NCBI RefSeq assembly: GCF_902459565.1
Contig: NZ_CABPSN010000007.1
Location: 124,001 to 188,000 of the forward strand
Source of the DNA: Pandoraea aquatica
Lineage (GTDB): Bacteria > Pseudomonadota > Gammaproteobacteria > Burkholderiales > Burkholderiaceae
Length of the DNA: 64,000 nt
Direction of reading: 5' to 3'
Shown: positions 1 through 11,453 of the stretch, piece after piece
Numbering within the stretch: the stretch's first letter is position 1
Layout: the number at the start of each line of letters is the position of its first letter
Translations under genes and position numbers: made by a program
The notes under the pieces: model-generated
What the model was told of the DNA's origin: nothing
Databases searched by the model: none
Seen by the model: the letters and a program-made list of their open reading frames with translations, nothing else

Positions 1-1354
1 CGCGCGTCGGGTCCACGCGGGTCGTGATCGCCCAGATCACTTCCTTCCAGTCGCGAATATCGACGTCTTCGTCCACCACGACGATGAACTTCGTATACAT
101 GAACTGGCGCAGGAAGCTCCACACCCCGAACATCACGCGCTTGGCATGGCCCGGATAGGCCTTCTTCATCTGGACGATGGCCATCCGGTAGCTGCAACCC
201 TCAGGCGGTAGATAGAAGTCGGTGATTTCCGGGAATTGCTTTTGCAGCAGCGGTACGAACACTTCATTTAGCGCTACGCCGAGCACAGCCGGTTCGTCGG
301 GCGGCTTACCCGTGTAGGTCGAGTGATAGACGGCGTTGCGGCGCATCGTAATGCGCTCGATCTTGAATACCGGGAACCACTCCTGCTCGTTGTAATAGCC
401 GGTGTGGTCGCCGTAGGGGCCTTCGAGCGCGTGTTCATAACCGGCAGTCGCGCCGCGCGAGGGCGGCGGCGGTGCGCCTTCGGGTACGACAGGCGGTTGT
501 TCGGACGGGTAAATGAAACCTTCCAATACGATCTCGGCACGGGCAGGCACGCGTAGCGACTCCAGTCCGGGTGTCACGCACTTGGCCAATTCCGTACGGC
601 TGCCACGCAGCAAGCCGGCAAATTGATACTCGGAGAGCGTATCGGGGACGGGGGTGACGGCACCGAGCATGGTCGCCGGGTCGGCACCGAGGGCGACGGC
701 AATCGGAAACGGCTTGCCCGGATTCGCCTGTGCGAACTCACGGAAATCCAGCGCACCGCCCCGATGAGCGAGCCAGCGCATGATGACTTCGTTGCGGCTG
801 ATGACCTGCTGACGATAGATGCCGAGGTTCTGACGCTTACGGTGCGGGCCCTTCGTAATAACCAGCCCCCACGTAATTAGCGGTGCCGCATCGCCGGGCC
901 AGCAAGTCTGGATCGGCAGACGGGAGAGATCGACGTCGTCGCCCTCCCAGACGATCTCCTGGCACACCGGACTACTGACTTCCTTCGGGGCCATGTCCCA
1001 CACGGCCTTCGCCATGCCGAGCAGCTTGCCTGCATCCTTCAGCCCGCGCGGCGGCTCCGGTTCCTTGAGCGTCGAGAGAAGGCGGCCGATATCGCGCAGC
1101 GAACTGAGCGCGTTCTCGCCGTCCTCGACACCCATCCCCAGTGCCACTCGTTCAGGGGTGCCAAACAAGTTGGCGAGCACGGGCATGTCATGACCGGTCG
1201 GCCGCTCGAACCACAGGGCCGGGCCGCCGGCTTTGAGCACGCGGTCGGCCAGCGCTGTCATCTCAAGCACCGGCGAGACCGGCACGTCTACGCGACGAAG
1301 CTGGCCGGATCGCTCCAGTTGCGCGGTGAAGTCACGAAGATCGAGATATTTCAT
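1..1354 (-). CDS. ubiD: UbiD-family prenyl-FMN-dependent decarboxylase, C-terminus beyond the window
   Basis: The reading frame starts at the ATG at 1354 (MKYLDLRDF) and runs off the left edge, giving about 451 residues of a family usually near 490-520. Near residue 190 it has NLGIYRQQ followed by [10 protein letters not shown], and later [11 protein letters not shown]; these are the prenylated-FMN and metal-binding signatures of UbiD enzymes. Known role of the family: non-oxidative decarboxylation of 4-hydroxy-3-polyprenylbenzoate in ubiquinone synthesis, using the cofactor made by UbiX. Some relatives decarboxylate other aromatic acids, so UbiD is the best fit but not certain. The gene is transcribed away from the lytic transglycosylase gene, which has its own promoter. 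Confidence 0.9.
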   Translation of the reverse strand, partial: MKYLDLRDFTAQLERSGQLRRVDVPVSPVLEMTALADRVLKAGGPALWFERPTGHDMPVLANLFGTPERVALGMGVEDGENALSSLRDIGRLLSTLKEPEPPRGLKDAGKLLGMAKAVWDMAPKEVSSPVCQEIVWEGDDVDLSRLPIQTCWPGDAAPLITWGLVITKGPHRKRQNLGIYRQQVISRNEVIMRWLAHRGGALDFREFAQANPGKPFPIAVALGADPATMLGAVTPVPDTLSEYQFAGLLRGSRTELAKCVTPGLESLRVPARAEIVLEGFIYPSEQPPVVPEGAPPPPSRGATAGYEHALEGPYGDHTGYYNEQEWFPVFKIERITMRRNAVYHSTYTGKPPDEPAVLGVALNEVFVPLLQKQFPEITDFYLPPEGCSYRMAIVQMKKAYPGHAKRVMFGVWSFLRQFMYTKFIVVVDEDVDIRDWKEVIWAITTRVDPTR

Positions 1355-1510
1355 GAAACAAACCGTTACCAAAAATTTTTACGAAATTCATACGTCCGGA
1401 TCGAACGGGCGTTTGAATCGCGTGAAAGTCGGGGTGACACCCTTGTAAACGCGGGGTGGGGCAGGGCATTTTACCGGCCAAGGCGGTAAAACGTCACGGC
1501 AAAACAGGTG

Positions 1511-1530
1511 TTACAAATTACTTTTTGTAA
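1511..1530. promoter_or_regulatory. Perfect 7-6-7 inverted repeat upstream of a promoter, candidate operator
   Basis: TTACAAA, six bases, TTTGTAA. It lies 21 bases upstream of the -35 box of the promoter at 1552-1579, a position that suits an activator. No regulator gene is adjacent, so the binding protein is unknown. Confidence 0.4.
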
Positions 1531-1551
1531 TGATTTTGACTGTTAATAGTA

Positions 1552-1579
1552 TTGACGGTTTATATATCACTGCTACAAT
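1552..1579 (+). promoter_or_regulatory. Sigma70-type promoter for the lytic transglycosylase gene
   Basis: TTGACG, a 16-base spacer, then TACAAT. It is the best promoter match in the gap and points toward the gene at 1923. The implied 5' leader is about 340 bases. Confidence 0.6.
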
Positions 1580-1922
1580 CCGCCCGTTGAATCCAGAAAG
1601 GCGGCTTCGATGACGGGTAGGCCGACCCGCTCGAGCTTAGCGACAACTACAACATCGACGTGGATTTTCAGTGGCTGGTTTTCTCACCGAGGTCGGGAAA
1701 CCAGTGTTTTAGGAAGCAGCGCGAGCGATAGCTCGTCAGCGCCAGAGACCTGAACAGGTCGGCGCGCTGCGGCGGTAGCGGCATCGTCCATGACAACACG
1801 ATGCACCGCCTCTTTCCATATGCCGTAAGTAAGCGCTTAACGGGATGCCTGGCGGGCATACCGGCTTACTTCCTTACGCCCCGGGGCCACCCCGTGGTGA
1901 CGGCGTAACCGGAGTACGTAGT

Positions 1923-2978
1923 ATGAAGAAGTCTGGTTTATCACCCTGGCTACTGGCCGTGTTCGGTGCGCTTCGCGCGCGCGGCGCGGCAACGGTAGCC
2001 TTGGCTCGCCGCGATTGGCGTCGCCTTGCCTGGCACGGCGGTCGTGTTGGACTGTATACGTCCAGCGCGGTCGGTCTGGTTGCCGTGGTTGGCACGCTGG
2101 CGCTGTGGGCTCGACCGACGTGGCGCGCCGATATGGCGTCGCGCGTGGGTCCGCTGCTTGAGGCAGCCACCGGTACGGCCAACGCGGCCGGCCAGGGCGC
2201 CAACGGCGGCATCGTTGCACAAGGCACGGCGTCGGATTCGACGATGATGGCGCAAGCGGCGCAGCACGTGCCGTCGGCCGCTGTCCTCGCGGCGTATATC
2301 CCGAACCAGCGAGTGGCGGCCGATGCGCGTGCCACCAAGGTGCTCGATACGCGTGAGCAGATCGCCGTTGCCGACTACCTCGCACGCCGCTATCGCGTGG
2401 CGGGCGACGTGACGGGCAACCTCGTGCGCGCGGCCTACTCGACGGGTAAGGAAGTCGGACTCGATCCGCTACTGCTGCTCGCCGTGATGGCTATCGAATC
2501 GGGTTTCAACCCGTATGCCGAGAGCACTGTCGGCGCACAGGGCCTCATGCAGGTCATGTCGAAGGTGCATCAGGACAAGCTCGAATACTTCGGCGGTCCG
2601 GAAGCTGCGCTGCACCCGCTGGCCAATATCAAGGTCGGTGCCCTGATTCTGAAGGAATGCATCGCACGCGGCGGTTCGCTGGCAGGTGGTCTGCGTCTGT
2701 ACGTCGGATCGACCAGCGCCGGTGACGGTGGCTACGGTGCCAAGGTGCTCGCCGAGCGCGATCGTCTTCGTGGTGTGACCATGGGACGCAAGGTCTCGCC
2801 GAACGAGCCGCAAGCGCCGGTGATCGTCAGCTCGGCCAAGCCGGTGGCGAAGCCGGTCTCGACCGGCAAGTCGATCGATTCGACGGAATCGGCCCCCGCG
2901 CCGGCAGCGTCGACCTCGAATGGCAAGGCGGCTGCCGCTGCCAAGCCGCTCGAAGCGGACGACAGCACGGCAGCCTGA
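1923..2978 (+). CDS. Membrane-anchored lytic transglycosylase (SLT domain)
   Basis: 351 residues. An upstream in-frame ATG at 1845 exists, but the ATG at 1923 has GGAG eight bases ahead and begins a sensible protein. A basic stretch precedes one hydrophobic segment (about residues 40-65, VGLVAVVGTLALWA), so it is probably anchored in the inner membrane facing the periplasm. The SLT domain (about 170-275) shows AVMAIESGFNP with the catalytic Glu, then GLMQVM; the usual Tyr-containing end of the fold is replaced by RLYVGS. The tail of about 70 residues is rich in Ala, Pro, Lys and Ser and probably disordered. The family cleaves peptidoglycan glycan strands to 1,6-anhydro-MurNAc ends. It looks monocistronic: own promoter upstream and a terminator downstream. 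Confidence 0.85.
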   Translation: MKKSGLSPWLLAVFGALRARGAATVALARRDWRRLAWHGGRVGLYTSSAVGLVAVVGTLALWARPTWRADMASRVGPLLEAATGTANAAGQGANGGIVAQGTASDSTMMAQAAQHVPSAAVLAAYIPNQRVAADARATKVLDTREQIAVADYLARRYRVAGDVTGNLVRAAYSTGKEVGLDPLLLLAVMAIESGFNPYAESTVGAQGLMQVMSKVHQDKLEYFGGPEAALHPLANIKVGALILKECIARGGSLAGGLRLYVGSTSAGDGGYGAKVLAERDRLRGVTMGRKVSPNEPQAPVIVSSAKPVAKPVSTGKSIDSTESAPAPAASTSNGKAAAAAKPLEADDSTAA

Positions 2979-3071
2979 ACGGTCGGTAACTACCGACGAC
3001 CTCGCGATGCGCCACGGCCGGCGCATCCATCGGCCTGCGAGGCTATCTATATAGAGACGCACTGCGCAGCC

Positions 3072-3113
3072 AACAAAAAACCCATCGAATCGCTTCGATG
3101 GGTTTTTTGTTTT
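3072..3113. terminator. Bidirectional intrinsic terminator
   Basis: An 18-base perfect stem with a TCGC loop, A-rich on the left and T-rich on the right. It serves the lytic transglycosylase gene (plus) and the aminotransferase end of the rib/nusB block (minus). Confidence 0.9.
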
Positions 3114-3130
3114 GGCGCGAGGAAAACCGC

Positions 3131-4333
3131 TCAGCCTGTCGCGAAGACTTTGCCGATCCGATCCATCGCTTCGTGCAGTTGTTCGAGCGACGTGGCGTAA
3201 GACAGGCGAATGTACCGACGCGGCTCGGCGAACCCGAAGTCGAGACCCGGTACGAGCACGACGTCAGCCTGCTGAAGCAGCGCTTGTGTGAGACGGTCAC
3301 TATCGCTGGCGTCGGCATGCGGCACACCGGTACAGTCGGCGTAGACGTAGAACGCACCGTCCGGCATCACGGGCACCTTGAAACCCAGACGCTCCAACGC
3401 CGGCACGATGTAATCGCGCCGCTGACGGAACGCTTCCTTGCGGGTCTCGTAGATCGCCAGCGTTTCGGGGAGGAAACAGGCCGTTGCGGCATGCTGCGCC
3501 ACCGCTGACGGGCAGATGAACAGGTTCTGCGAAAGCTTCTCGAACGTGGGCACCAGCGACGGCGGCACCACCAGCCAGCCAAGACGCCAGCCCGTCATAT
3601 TGAAGTACTTCGAGAAGCTGCTCACGACCAGCACGTCGTCGCCGAAGCTCAGCGCGGTCGTCGGCTTGCCGTCGTACGACAGCCCCTGATAGATCTCGTC
3701 GACGAGCGTGAAGCCGCCACGCGCACGCACCGTCTTCACGATACGGGCAAGCTCGTCGGTCTCAATCGAGGTACCTGTCGGATTCGATGGCGACGCCAGC
3801 AGCACGCCCTTCGTCTTCGCCCCCCAATGGGATTCGATGCGCTCGGCCGTGAGCTGGAAACGCTCTGCCGGGCCCGAAGGAATCAGCACCGGCTTGCCGT
3901 CGAACGTCGACACGAAGTGTCGGTTGCACGGATAGCAGGGATCCGGCATCAGCACTTCGTCGCCCACGCCCACGAGCGCCGCACAGGCCAGCACGAGCGC
4001 GGCCGACGCGCCGGCCGTCACGACGATGCGCGACGGATCGACGTCCACTCCATAAAAACTACGGTAGTAGCCGGAGATGGCTTCGCGCAGCGCGGGCACG
4101 CCCATTGCGCTGGTGTATTGCGTCCGGCCATCGCGCATGGCTTTCGCCGCCGCTTCGATGACCGCTTCGGGTGCCGTGAAATCCGGCTCCCCGATCCCCA
4201 TGTGGATCACACGGTGCCCCGCCTTCTCACGCAACGCGGCCTGCTTGGCCAACTCCATCACGTGAAAAGGGGCGATGTCGTCGACACGTTGCGCCAGTGT
4301 CAGCGCGGAGGCGAGGTTGGGCATGCGGTCCAT
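3131..4333 (-). CDS. PLP-dependent aminotransferase, class I/II
   Basis: About 400 residues beginning MDRMPNLA. A TTG at 4360 or the ATG at 4324 are alternative starts, and none has a clear ribosome binding site. The fold-type I signatures are in order: IHMGIGEPDF near the N-terminus, SPSNPTGT in the middle, DEIYQGL, and SSFSKYFNMTGWRLGW with the PLP-binding Lys. This layout fits the aspartate/alanine-type aminotransferases annotated next to nusB in relatives, but the amino donor cannot be read from sequence. It is the last gene of the minus block after nusB, 39 bases downstream of its stop if the start at 4333 is right. Confidence 0.85.
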   Translation of the reverse strand: MDRMPNLASALTLAQRVDDIAPFHVMELAKQAALREKAGHRVIHMGIGEPDFTAPEAVIEAAAKAMRDGRTQYTSAMGVPALREAISGYYRSFYGVDVDPSRIVVTAGASAALVLACAALVGVGDEVLMPDPCYPCNRHFVSTFDGKPVLIPSGPAERFQLTAERIESHWGAKTKGVLLASPSNPTGTSIETDELARIVKTVRARGGFTLVDEIYQGLSYDGKPTTALSFGDDVLVVSSFSKYFNMTGWRLGWLVVPPSLVPTFEKLSQNLFICPSAVAQHAATACFLPETLAIYETRKEAFRQRRDYIVPALERLGFKVPVMPDGAFYVYADCTGVPHADASDSDRLTQALLQQADVVLVPGLDFGFAEPRRYIRLSYATSLEQLHEAMDRIGKVFATG

Positions 4334-4372
4334 ATCGGGGGGAGGACGTTGTTGCTTCAATACGTTGGAACG

Positions 4373-4825
4373 TCAGGCGCTCTTGCCGCGACCGCCGTTG
4401 CGGTTGGCCGCGACTTCCGCCGGGCGGACCTCGGCGGCGAACTTGTCGAGCACGCCGTTCACGAAGCGGTGACCGTCCGGTCCACCGAACGTCTTCACGA
4501 CTTCGACGGCCTCGTTGATCACCACACGGTATGGCACGTCCTGAAGATGAATCAGTTCGTACGCACCTGCGATGAGCGCGGCATGTTCGATCGGCGACAG
4601 CTGCGCTGCCGGTCGGTCCAGATGCGGCTGGAGTTGCTGCGACAGGGCGTCGGCCTCGCGGATGCTTCCATACAGGACAGCTTCCAGCAGGACCTGATCC
4701 GCCTTGTCGTAGCCAGGGGTGGAGCGCAGGTGAGCATCGATCTCACTCGCGTGGCCGCGCGAAATCAGCCATTGATACACTCCTTGCAGCGCAAATTCGC
4801 GCGCGCGGCGCCGTGCACTCTTCAT
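4373..4825 (-). CDS. nusB: Transcription antitermination factor NusB
   Basis: 150 residues, the usual size, with the N-terminal [20 protein letters not shown] typical of NusB and [24 protein letters not shown] near the end, matching the all-helical NusB fold. NusB with NusE (ribosomal protein S10) binds boxA RNA and supports antitermination of rRNA operons. Its ATG shares one base with the ribH stop (TAATG), so the two are translationally coupled. Confidence 0.96.
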   Translation of the reverse strand: MKSARRRAREFALQGVYQWLISRGHASEIDAHLRSTPGYDKADQVLLEAVLYGSIREADALSQQLQPHLDRPAAQLSPIEHAALIAGAYELIHLQDVPYRVVINEAVEVVKTFGGPDGHRFVNGVLDKFAAEVRPAEVAANRNGGRGKSA

Positions 4826-5340
4826 TACCGATCTTCCTCTTCTTCGTCTTCGTCTTCATCCTCTGCATCGTCGCCACTCAACATGTCGATGGCTTCGAGC
4901 AGATTGGCCATTTCCACCGCCACGCGAGCCGCATCGCGGCCCTTCTCGGCGGCGCGCACTTCGGCCTGTTCGTCGTTTTCGGTCGTCAGCACCGCGTTGG
5001 CGATGGGAATACCGAAGTCCAGACCGATGCGCGTAATACCGGCACCGCTTTCGTTCGACACCAGCTCAAAGTGATACGTCTCGCCACGGATCACCGCGCC
5101 GAGCGCGATGAGCGCGTCGAACTGGCCGCTTTCGGCCATCTTCTGCAATGCCAGCGGAATTTCCAGCGCACCGGGCACCGTCACGAGCAGCACGTCTTCG
5201 CCGTCGACGCCAAGGCGGTCGAGTTCGGCCACGGCCGCCGTGCGCAGTGCGGTGCAGACCGCGTCATTGAATCGTGCTTGCACGATGCCCACGCGCAGGC
5301 CTTCACCGTCGAGTTCCGGCTGGTATTGTCCGATTTCCAT
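4825..5340 (-). CDS. ribH: 6,7-dimethyl-8-ribityllumazine synthase
   Basis: 171 residues from the ATG at 5340, which has a GAGGAAG ribosome binding site; an upstream in-frame extension to 5457 is unlikely. Family features: VGIVQARFN near the N-terminus, [10 protein letters not shown], and [17 protein letters not shown] with the conserved His. It condenses 5-amino-6-ribitylaminouracil with dihydroxybutanone phosphate, the step before riboflavin synthase. The last 16 residues are almost all Asp and Glu, an acidic tail beyond the conserved fold. It lies between ribBA and nusB in one transcription direction. Confidence 0.95.
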   Translation of the reverse strand: MEIGQYQPELDGEGLRVGIVQARFNDAVCTALRTAAVAELDRLGVDGEDVLLVTVPGALEIPLALQKMAESGQFDALIALGAVIRGETYHFELVSNESGAGITRIGLDFGIPIANAVLTTENDEQAEVRAAEKGRDAARVAVEMANLLEAIDMLSGDDAEDEDEDEEEEDR

Positions 5341-5463
5341 AATGGGCTTCCTCAAAAAAGTACCGTCCAGGCGGTGCGGCCAACGATATGCCGGCATGCC
5401 CGAGACAGGCAATGCTCGGCAAGATGACGCCCCGTTACCGACGGGACGTCGATACAAGGTAAC

Positions 5464-6585
5464 TCAGGCAGTCTCGGCGCCGGGCATCGGTTGGAAACCG
5501 GTGACCTCAAGGCCATAACCTGCCATGTTGGGAATCTTGCGTGGGCTCGACAGGACTCGCATTTTACCGACACCCAGCTCGCGCAGGATCTGTGCGCCAA
5601 CGCCGTGCGTACGGAAGTCCACCGGGCGGCGCTTGGCGCGTGCCGCCTTCTCGGTTTCGTCCAGCGCTTCGAACTGGTTGAAGAGATGCTCGGGCGTCTC
5701 GACGCAGTTCAGCAGCACCACCACGCCCTTGCCTTCTTCGGCAATCGCCTTCATCGCACCTGCGAGCGTCCACGAGTGGGTCGACACGCCGGTTTCCAGC
5801 AAGTCCATCACCGACAGCGGCTCGTGCACGCGCACCAGCGTCTCTTCGTCGGGCGACGGCACGCCGCGCACCAGCGCCAGATGCGGATTGCCGCTCGGCT
5901 TGTCGCGGTAGAGCGTCGCCTGGAAGGGGCCCCATGCCGTCTGCATTTCGCGCGACGACACCGTCTCGATCATCGATTCGGTACGGCTGCGATAGTGGAT
6001 GAGATCGACGATGGTGCCGATCTTGATGCCGTGCTGCTCGGCGAACTCCAGCAACTGCGGCAGACGCGCCATCGTGCCGTCGTCGTTCATGATTTCGCAG
6101 ATGACGGCCGCGGGCGTGAGGCCGGCCATCGCGGTCAGGTCACAACCGGCTTCGGTGTGGCCTGCGCGCACCAGCACGCCGCCGGGCTGCGCCATGATCG
6201 GGAACACGTGACCCGGCTGAACGATGTCTTCGGGGCGAGCGTCGCGCGAAATCGCCGTCTGCACCGTATGGGCGCGGTCGGCGGCGGAAATGCCCGTGGT
6301 CACGCCCTCGGCGGCTTCGATCGACAGTGTGAACGCCGTGCCGTACTGCGTGCCGTTGCGATACGTCATCAGCGGCAGGTTGAGCTGCTTGCAGCGCGCT
6401 TGCGTGAGCGTGAGGCAAATCAGACCACGGCCGTACTTCGCCATGAAGTTGATGGCTTCAGGCGTTGCAAATTCGGCTGCCATGACCAGGTCGCCTTCGT
6501 TTTCACGATCTTCCTCGTCAACGAGGACAACCATGCGGCCGGCCTTGAGCTCGGCAATGATTTCTTCTGTAGTGGCCAACGGCAT
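5464..6585 (-). CDS. ribBA: 3,4-dihydroxy-2-butanone 4-phosphate synthase with degenerate GTP cyclohydrolase II-like domain
   Basis: 373 residues. The N-terminal half (about 1-205) is a complete RibB: VLVDEEDRENEGDLV binds metal and substrate, with RAGHTEAGCDL later. The C-terminal half keeps the RibA fold outline (VRVHEPL, then DFRTHGVGAQILRELGV) but has no Cys triad for zinc and no Arg-rich active-site loop of true GTP cyclohydrolase II. It is therefore probably RibB fused to an inactive RibA-like domain, and a separate RibA would be needed. No FMN riboswitch was recognised in the 145 bases upstream. Confidence 0.93.
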   Translation of the reverse strand: MPLATTEEIIAELKAGRMVVLVDEEDRENEGDLVMAAEFATPEAINFMAKYGRGLICLTLTQARCKQLNLPLMTYRNGTQYGTAFTLSIEAAEGVTTGISAADRAHTVQTAISRDARPEDIVQPGHVFPIMAQPGGVLVRAGHTEAGCDLTAMAGLTPAAVICEIMNDDGTMARLPQLLEFAEQHGIKIGTIVDLIHYRSRTESMIETVSSREMQTAWGPFQATLYRDKPSGNPHLALVRGVPSPDEETLVRVHEPLSVMDLLETGVSTHSWTLAGAMKAIAEEGKGVVVLLNCVETPEHLFNQFEALDETEKAARAKRRPVDFRTHGVGAQILRELGVGKMRVLSSPRKIPNMAGYGLEVTGFQPMPGAETA

Positions 6586-6730
6586 AGCGGCAACGCGGGG
6601 CTTAATTTGGAAAGGCTCTATTCTACGCCAAGCCGGTGCGCGGCTGCGTCCGATCTAGCGCATCGGACAATGGAAAAGCGTCAATACAAAGGTCTTGACC
6701 TAAGTAATTGCAGTGACTATAGTTAGGCAC

Positions 6731-7063
6731 ATGGCTAACCAATCCATCCCCCTCGATCGAATCTTTCAGGCGTTATCCGATCCCACACGTCGTGCGGTCG
6801 TCGAGCGCCTGACGTTGGGCCCGGCGTCCGTGAGCGAGCTGGCGCGTCCGTTTTCGATGGCGCTGCCGTCTTTCTCGCAGCACCTGAGCGTGCTGGAGGA
6901 CAGTGGGCTGGTCGTGTCGCGCAAGACCGGACGCGTGCGGACCTATGCGCTGGAGACCGAAACGCTGGCGGGCGCACAGGATTGGCTCCAGTTGCAGCGC
7001 GACAAGTGGACGCGCCGCCTCGACCAACTCGACAACTATCTATTGCAGATGAAGGAGACGTGA
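6731..7063 (+). CDS. ArsR-family winged-helix regulator
   Basis: 110 residues from [12 protein letters not shown]; an ATG at 6713 is in frame but less likely. The winged-helix core is clear: [43 protein letters not shown]. No Cys metal site of classical ArsR proteins is visible. Its stop is three bases before the start of an SRPBCC protein, a pairing frequently seen for ArsR/SRPBCC two-gene units. The inducer is unknown. Confidence 0.88.
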   Translation: MANQSIPLDRIFQALSDPTRRAVVERLTLGPASVSELARPFSMALPSFSQHLSVLEDSGLVVSRKTGRVRTYALETETLAGAQDWLQLQRDKWTRRLDQLDNYLLQMKET

Positions 7064-7065
7064 AG

Positions 7066-7563
7066 ATGAGCCGACCCAACCTGTTCTCGGTGGACCCGAA
7101 GCTGGACCTGGTGCTGGAGCGCTATGTCGATGTACCGTGCGAGCGCGTCTGGGCCGCGTGGACGCAACCGGAGCATCTCAAGAAATGGTTCACGCCTGCG
7201 CCCTGGCAAACGGTCGAGTGCGAAATCGATCTGCGCCCGGGGGGGCTGTTTCACACCGTCATGCGCTCGCCGGAAGGGCAGCAGTTTCCGAACGTCGGCT
7301 GCTATCTGGAAGTGGTCGAGAATTCGCGACTCGTGTGGACGAACGCGGTGCTGCCCGGTTTCCGTCCCGCGCCTGCGCCGGTGGCCGAACATGGTGGCTT
7401 TCAGTTCACGGCCGCCGTGCTGATGGAGACGCAAGGCAAGGGCACGCGCTACACGGCGATTGCCATACACGGCAACGAAGCCACGCGCGCGCAACACGAA
7501 GCTATGGGTTTCCACGACGGCTGGGGCAAGGCGCTGGATCAGTTGGTCGATCTGATGAAGTGA
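7066..7563 (+). CDS. SRPBCC (AHSA1-like) domain protein
   Basis: 165 residues from ATG 7066, with GGAG overlapping the upstream gene. Typical pattern: [28 protein letters not shown] at the start and [10 protein letters not shown] at the end, which form the ligand-cavity fold of AHSA1/START-like proteins. The function is unknown; the family binds small hydrophobic ligands. It is co-transcribed with the ArsR regulator just upstream and followed by a terminator. Confidence 0.85.
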   Translation: MSRPNLFSVDPKLDLVLERYVDVPCERVWAAWTQPEHLKKWFTPAPWQTVECEIDLRPGGLFHTVMRSPEGQQFPNVGCYLEVVENSRLVWTNAVLPGFRPAPAPVAEHGGFQFTAAVLMETQGKGTRYTAIAIHGNEATRAQHEAMGFHDGWGKALDQLVDLMK

Positions 7564-7597
7564 ACCAACTGAAAGCATCGGCCGTAGACACATGAAA

Positions 7598-7629
7598 AAA
7601 GGGGATGTGCCCGAAGGCACATCCCCTTT
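7598..7629. terminator. Bidirectional intrinsic terminator
   Basis: A 14-base perfect stem (ending GGATGTGCC, CGAA loop) flanked by A- and T-runs. It separates the SRPBCC gene (plus) from the end of the liv operon (minus). Confidence 0.88.
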
Positions 7630-7677
7630 CCTGTTGCCCGTCACATCGGCCTGATCAATGGCCGCGTGACCGCCGAT

Positions 7678-8378
7678 TTAAGCGCCGAGATAAGCGCGCT
7701 TGATGTCGTCGTTGGCGAGCAGATTGTCGGCTGAATCGGCGAGCACGACGCGTCCGGTTTCGAGCACGTAACCGCGGTCGGCCACGTGCAGCGCCTTGTT
7801 CGCGTTTTGCTCCACCAGAAACACCGTCACGCCTTCTTCGCGAATCGCGCGAATGATGTCGAAGATCTGCGCGATCACGAGCGGTGCGAGGCCGAGCGTC
7901 GGTTCATCGAGCAACAACAGACGCGGACGGCTCATCAACGCGCGTCCGATAGCGAGCATCTGCTGTTCGCCGCCGGACATCGTGCCCGCGCGCTGTTTGC
8001 CACGCTGTGCGAGCCGCGGGAACAGCTTGAAGACGTGATCCATGCCGGCATCGATTTCGTCGTTGGACGCGAAGAAGCCGCCCATCTTCAGGTTCTCGAT
8101 GACGGTCAGGCTCGGAAACACGCGACGGCCTTCCGGCGAAATCGCCATGCCCATGCGCATGATTTCATGCGTCGGACGGTTGGTGATGTCGTTGCCCTCG
8201 AACATCACGCGACCGCTCGATGCGCGCGGCGTACCGCACACGGTCATCATCAGCGTGGTCTTGCCTGCACCGTTGCTGCCGATGAGCGTGACGATCTCGC
8301 CCTTGTTCACTTCGATGGACACGCCCGAAAGCGCCTCGACGGCCCCGTAGTGGGTGTGGATCTGTTCCAGCTTGAGCA

Positions 8379-8379
<1 letters not shown>
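7678..8379 (-). CDS. livF: Branched-chain amino acid ABC transporter, ATPase LivF
   Basis: 233 residues. Walker A GSNGAGKTTL, signature MSGGEQQML, Walker B LLLLDEPTLGL and the switch His-like region VFLVEQNANKAL (LivF typically has Gln here). It pairs with LivG under the LivHM permease. Start and the livG stop overlap as TAATG. The length is normal. It is the last gene of the minus-strand transporter operon. Confidence 0.94.
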
Positions 8380-9142
<763 letters not shown>

Positions 9143-9146
<4 letters not shown>

Positions 9147-10417
9147 TGCGGCAACTCCACATGCGGGCGGGTGGCGGGCAGCAGACCTTGCGGACGCCAC
9201 ATCATCATCAGCACCATCACCAGGCCGAAGATCAGCATGCGGTACTCGGCAAAGTCACGTGCCACTTCCGGCAGAATCGTCAGCAGGATGGCCGCGAGAA
9301 TCACACCGATCTGCGAGCCCATGCCGCCGAGCACCACCACGGCGAGAATCAGCGCCGACTCGATGAACGTGAACGACTCGGGCGTGACCAGCCCCTGACG
9401 CGCAGCGAAGAACGCCCCGGCCAGACCCGCGAACGATGCACCGAGCGTGAACGCCGAAAGCTTGATGCGCGTGGGGTTCAGGCCGAGCGAACGGCAAGCG
9501 ATTTCGTCTTCGCGCAGCGCTTCCCACGCGCGACCGATCGGCATGCGGATCAGGCGACTCGTGACGAACAGCGTGAAGCCGACCAGCGCGAATGCGAGCA
9601 GATACAGCCAGATCACCATATGACCGCCGCTGTAATCCAGCCCGATCAGTTCATGGAATGTCTTCGCCCCTTCCACGCTCGACGAACGCGCCATCTCGAA
9701 GCCGAACACGCTGGGCTTCGGAATGCCCGACACGCCATCCGGACCGCCGGTGAGGCTCGTCAGGTTATTGAGCAGCAGGCGAATGATTTCGCCGAAGCCC
9801 AACGTCACGATGGCGAGATAGTCACCACGCAGACGCAGCACCGGGAAGCCCAGCAGGAAACCGAACGTCGCCGACATCAGCGCGGCGAGCGGCAGGCATT
9901 CCCAGAAGGTCAGGCCGAAGTACTGATTGAGCAGCGCGTACGTGTAACCGCCGACGGCATAGAAGCCGACGTAGCCCAGATCGAGCAGGCCGGCGAAGCC
10001 CACGACGATGTTCAGACCGAGACCCAGCACGCAGTAGATGAGTGCGAGCGTTGCCACGTCCACTGCGCCGCGCGAGCCGATGAACGGCCACACGAGACCG
10101 ACGGCGAGCAGCACCCACATGGCGGTCAGTTGTTGACGGCGTCCCATCGTGGGCATCGTCGGCAGCTTCACCGCGCGCTTGGTGCGCAACAGGAAAGGCT
10201 TGAGCAGCTGGAACACGAACACGATGGCGGTTGCGATCCAGACCGGACGCCAATGCTGTTCGAGCACGACCTTGTAACCGTCGAGCTTCAGTTGCAGGCC
10301 CAGGATGGGGGCCGTGAGGATGATCGTCACGATTGCGGCGATGACCGCACCCTTGAGCGTCTCTCCTGCCGGCGCGCGGTTGGCGGCACCGGACTTCATG
10401 GTGAGTTGTTGTGTCAT
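9143..10417 (-). CDS. livM: Branched-chain amino acid ABC transporter, permease LivM
   Basis: 424 residues with about 10 hydrophobic segments; [22 protein letters not shown] is the family hallmark. It has an extra N-terminal extension of about 100 residues with two membrane segments, as E. coli-type LivM does. It forms the membrane channel with LivH. There is an eight-base gap after livH. Confidence 0.93.
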
Positions 10418-10425
10418 GGTCGACC

Positions 10426-11349
<924 letters not shown>

Positions 11350-11453
11350 GCGGGAAGCCTCGCGACTAGCGGGGGCCGAGCGCGAATGCGAGCCGCCCGC
11401 CGGGGTCGGCGGGCGGCTGGGGGTGATTCGCTGGCCAGTAAAGCGTCAGGGAA

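Larger units (their letters stand above)
1355..1922. other. Intergenic region with promoter and long leader, no gene seen
   Basis: This 568-base gap separates the divergent UbiD and lytic transglycosylase genes. It is AT-richer than the surroundings around 1500-1580. It contains an inverted repeat (1511-1530) and a good promoter (1552-1579), listed separately. No convincing coding frame was found; the open frames here lack ribosome binding sites and recognisable sequence. Confidence 0.6.

Noticed and set aside
6586-6730. FMN riboswitch ahead of ribBA
   Set aside because: None of the conserved RFN-element stretches was seen on the minus strand.
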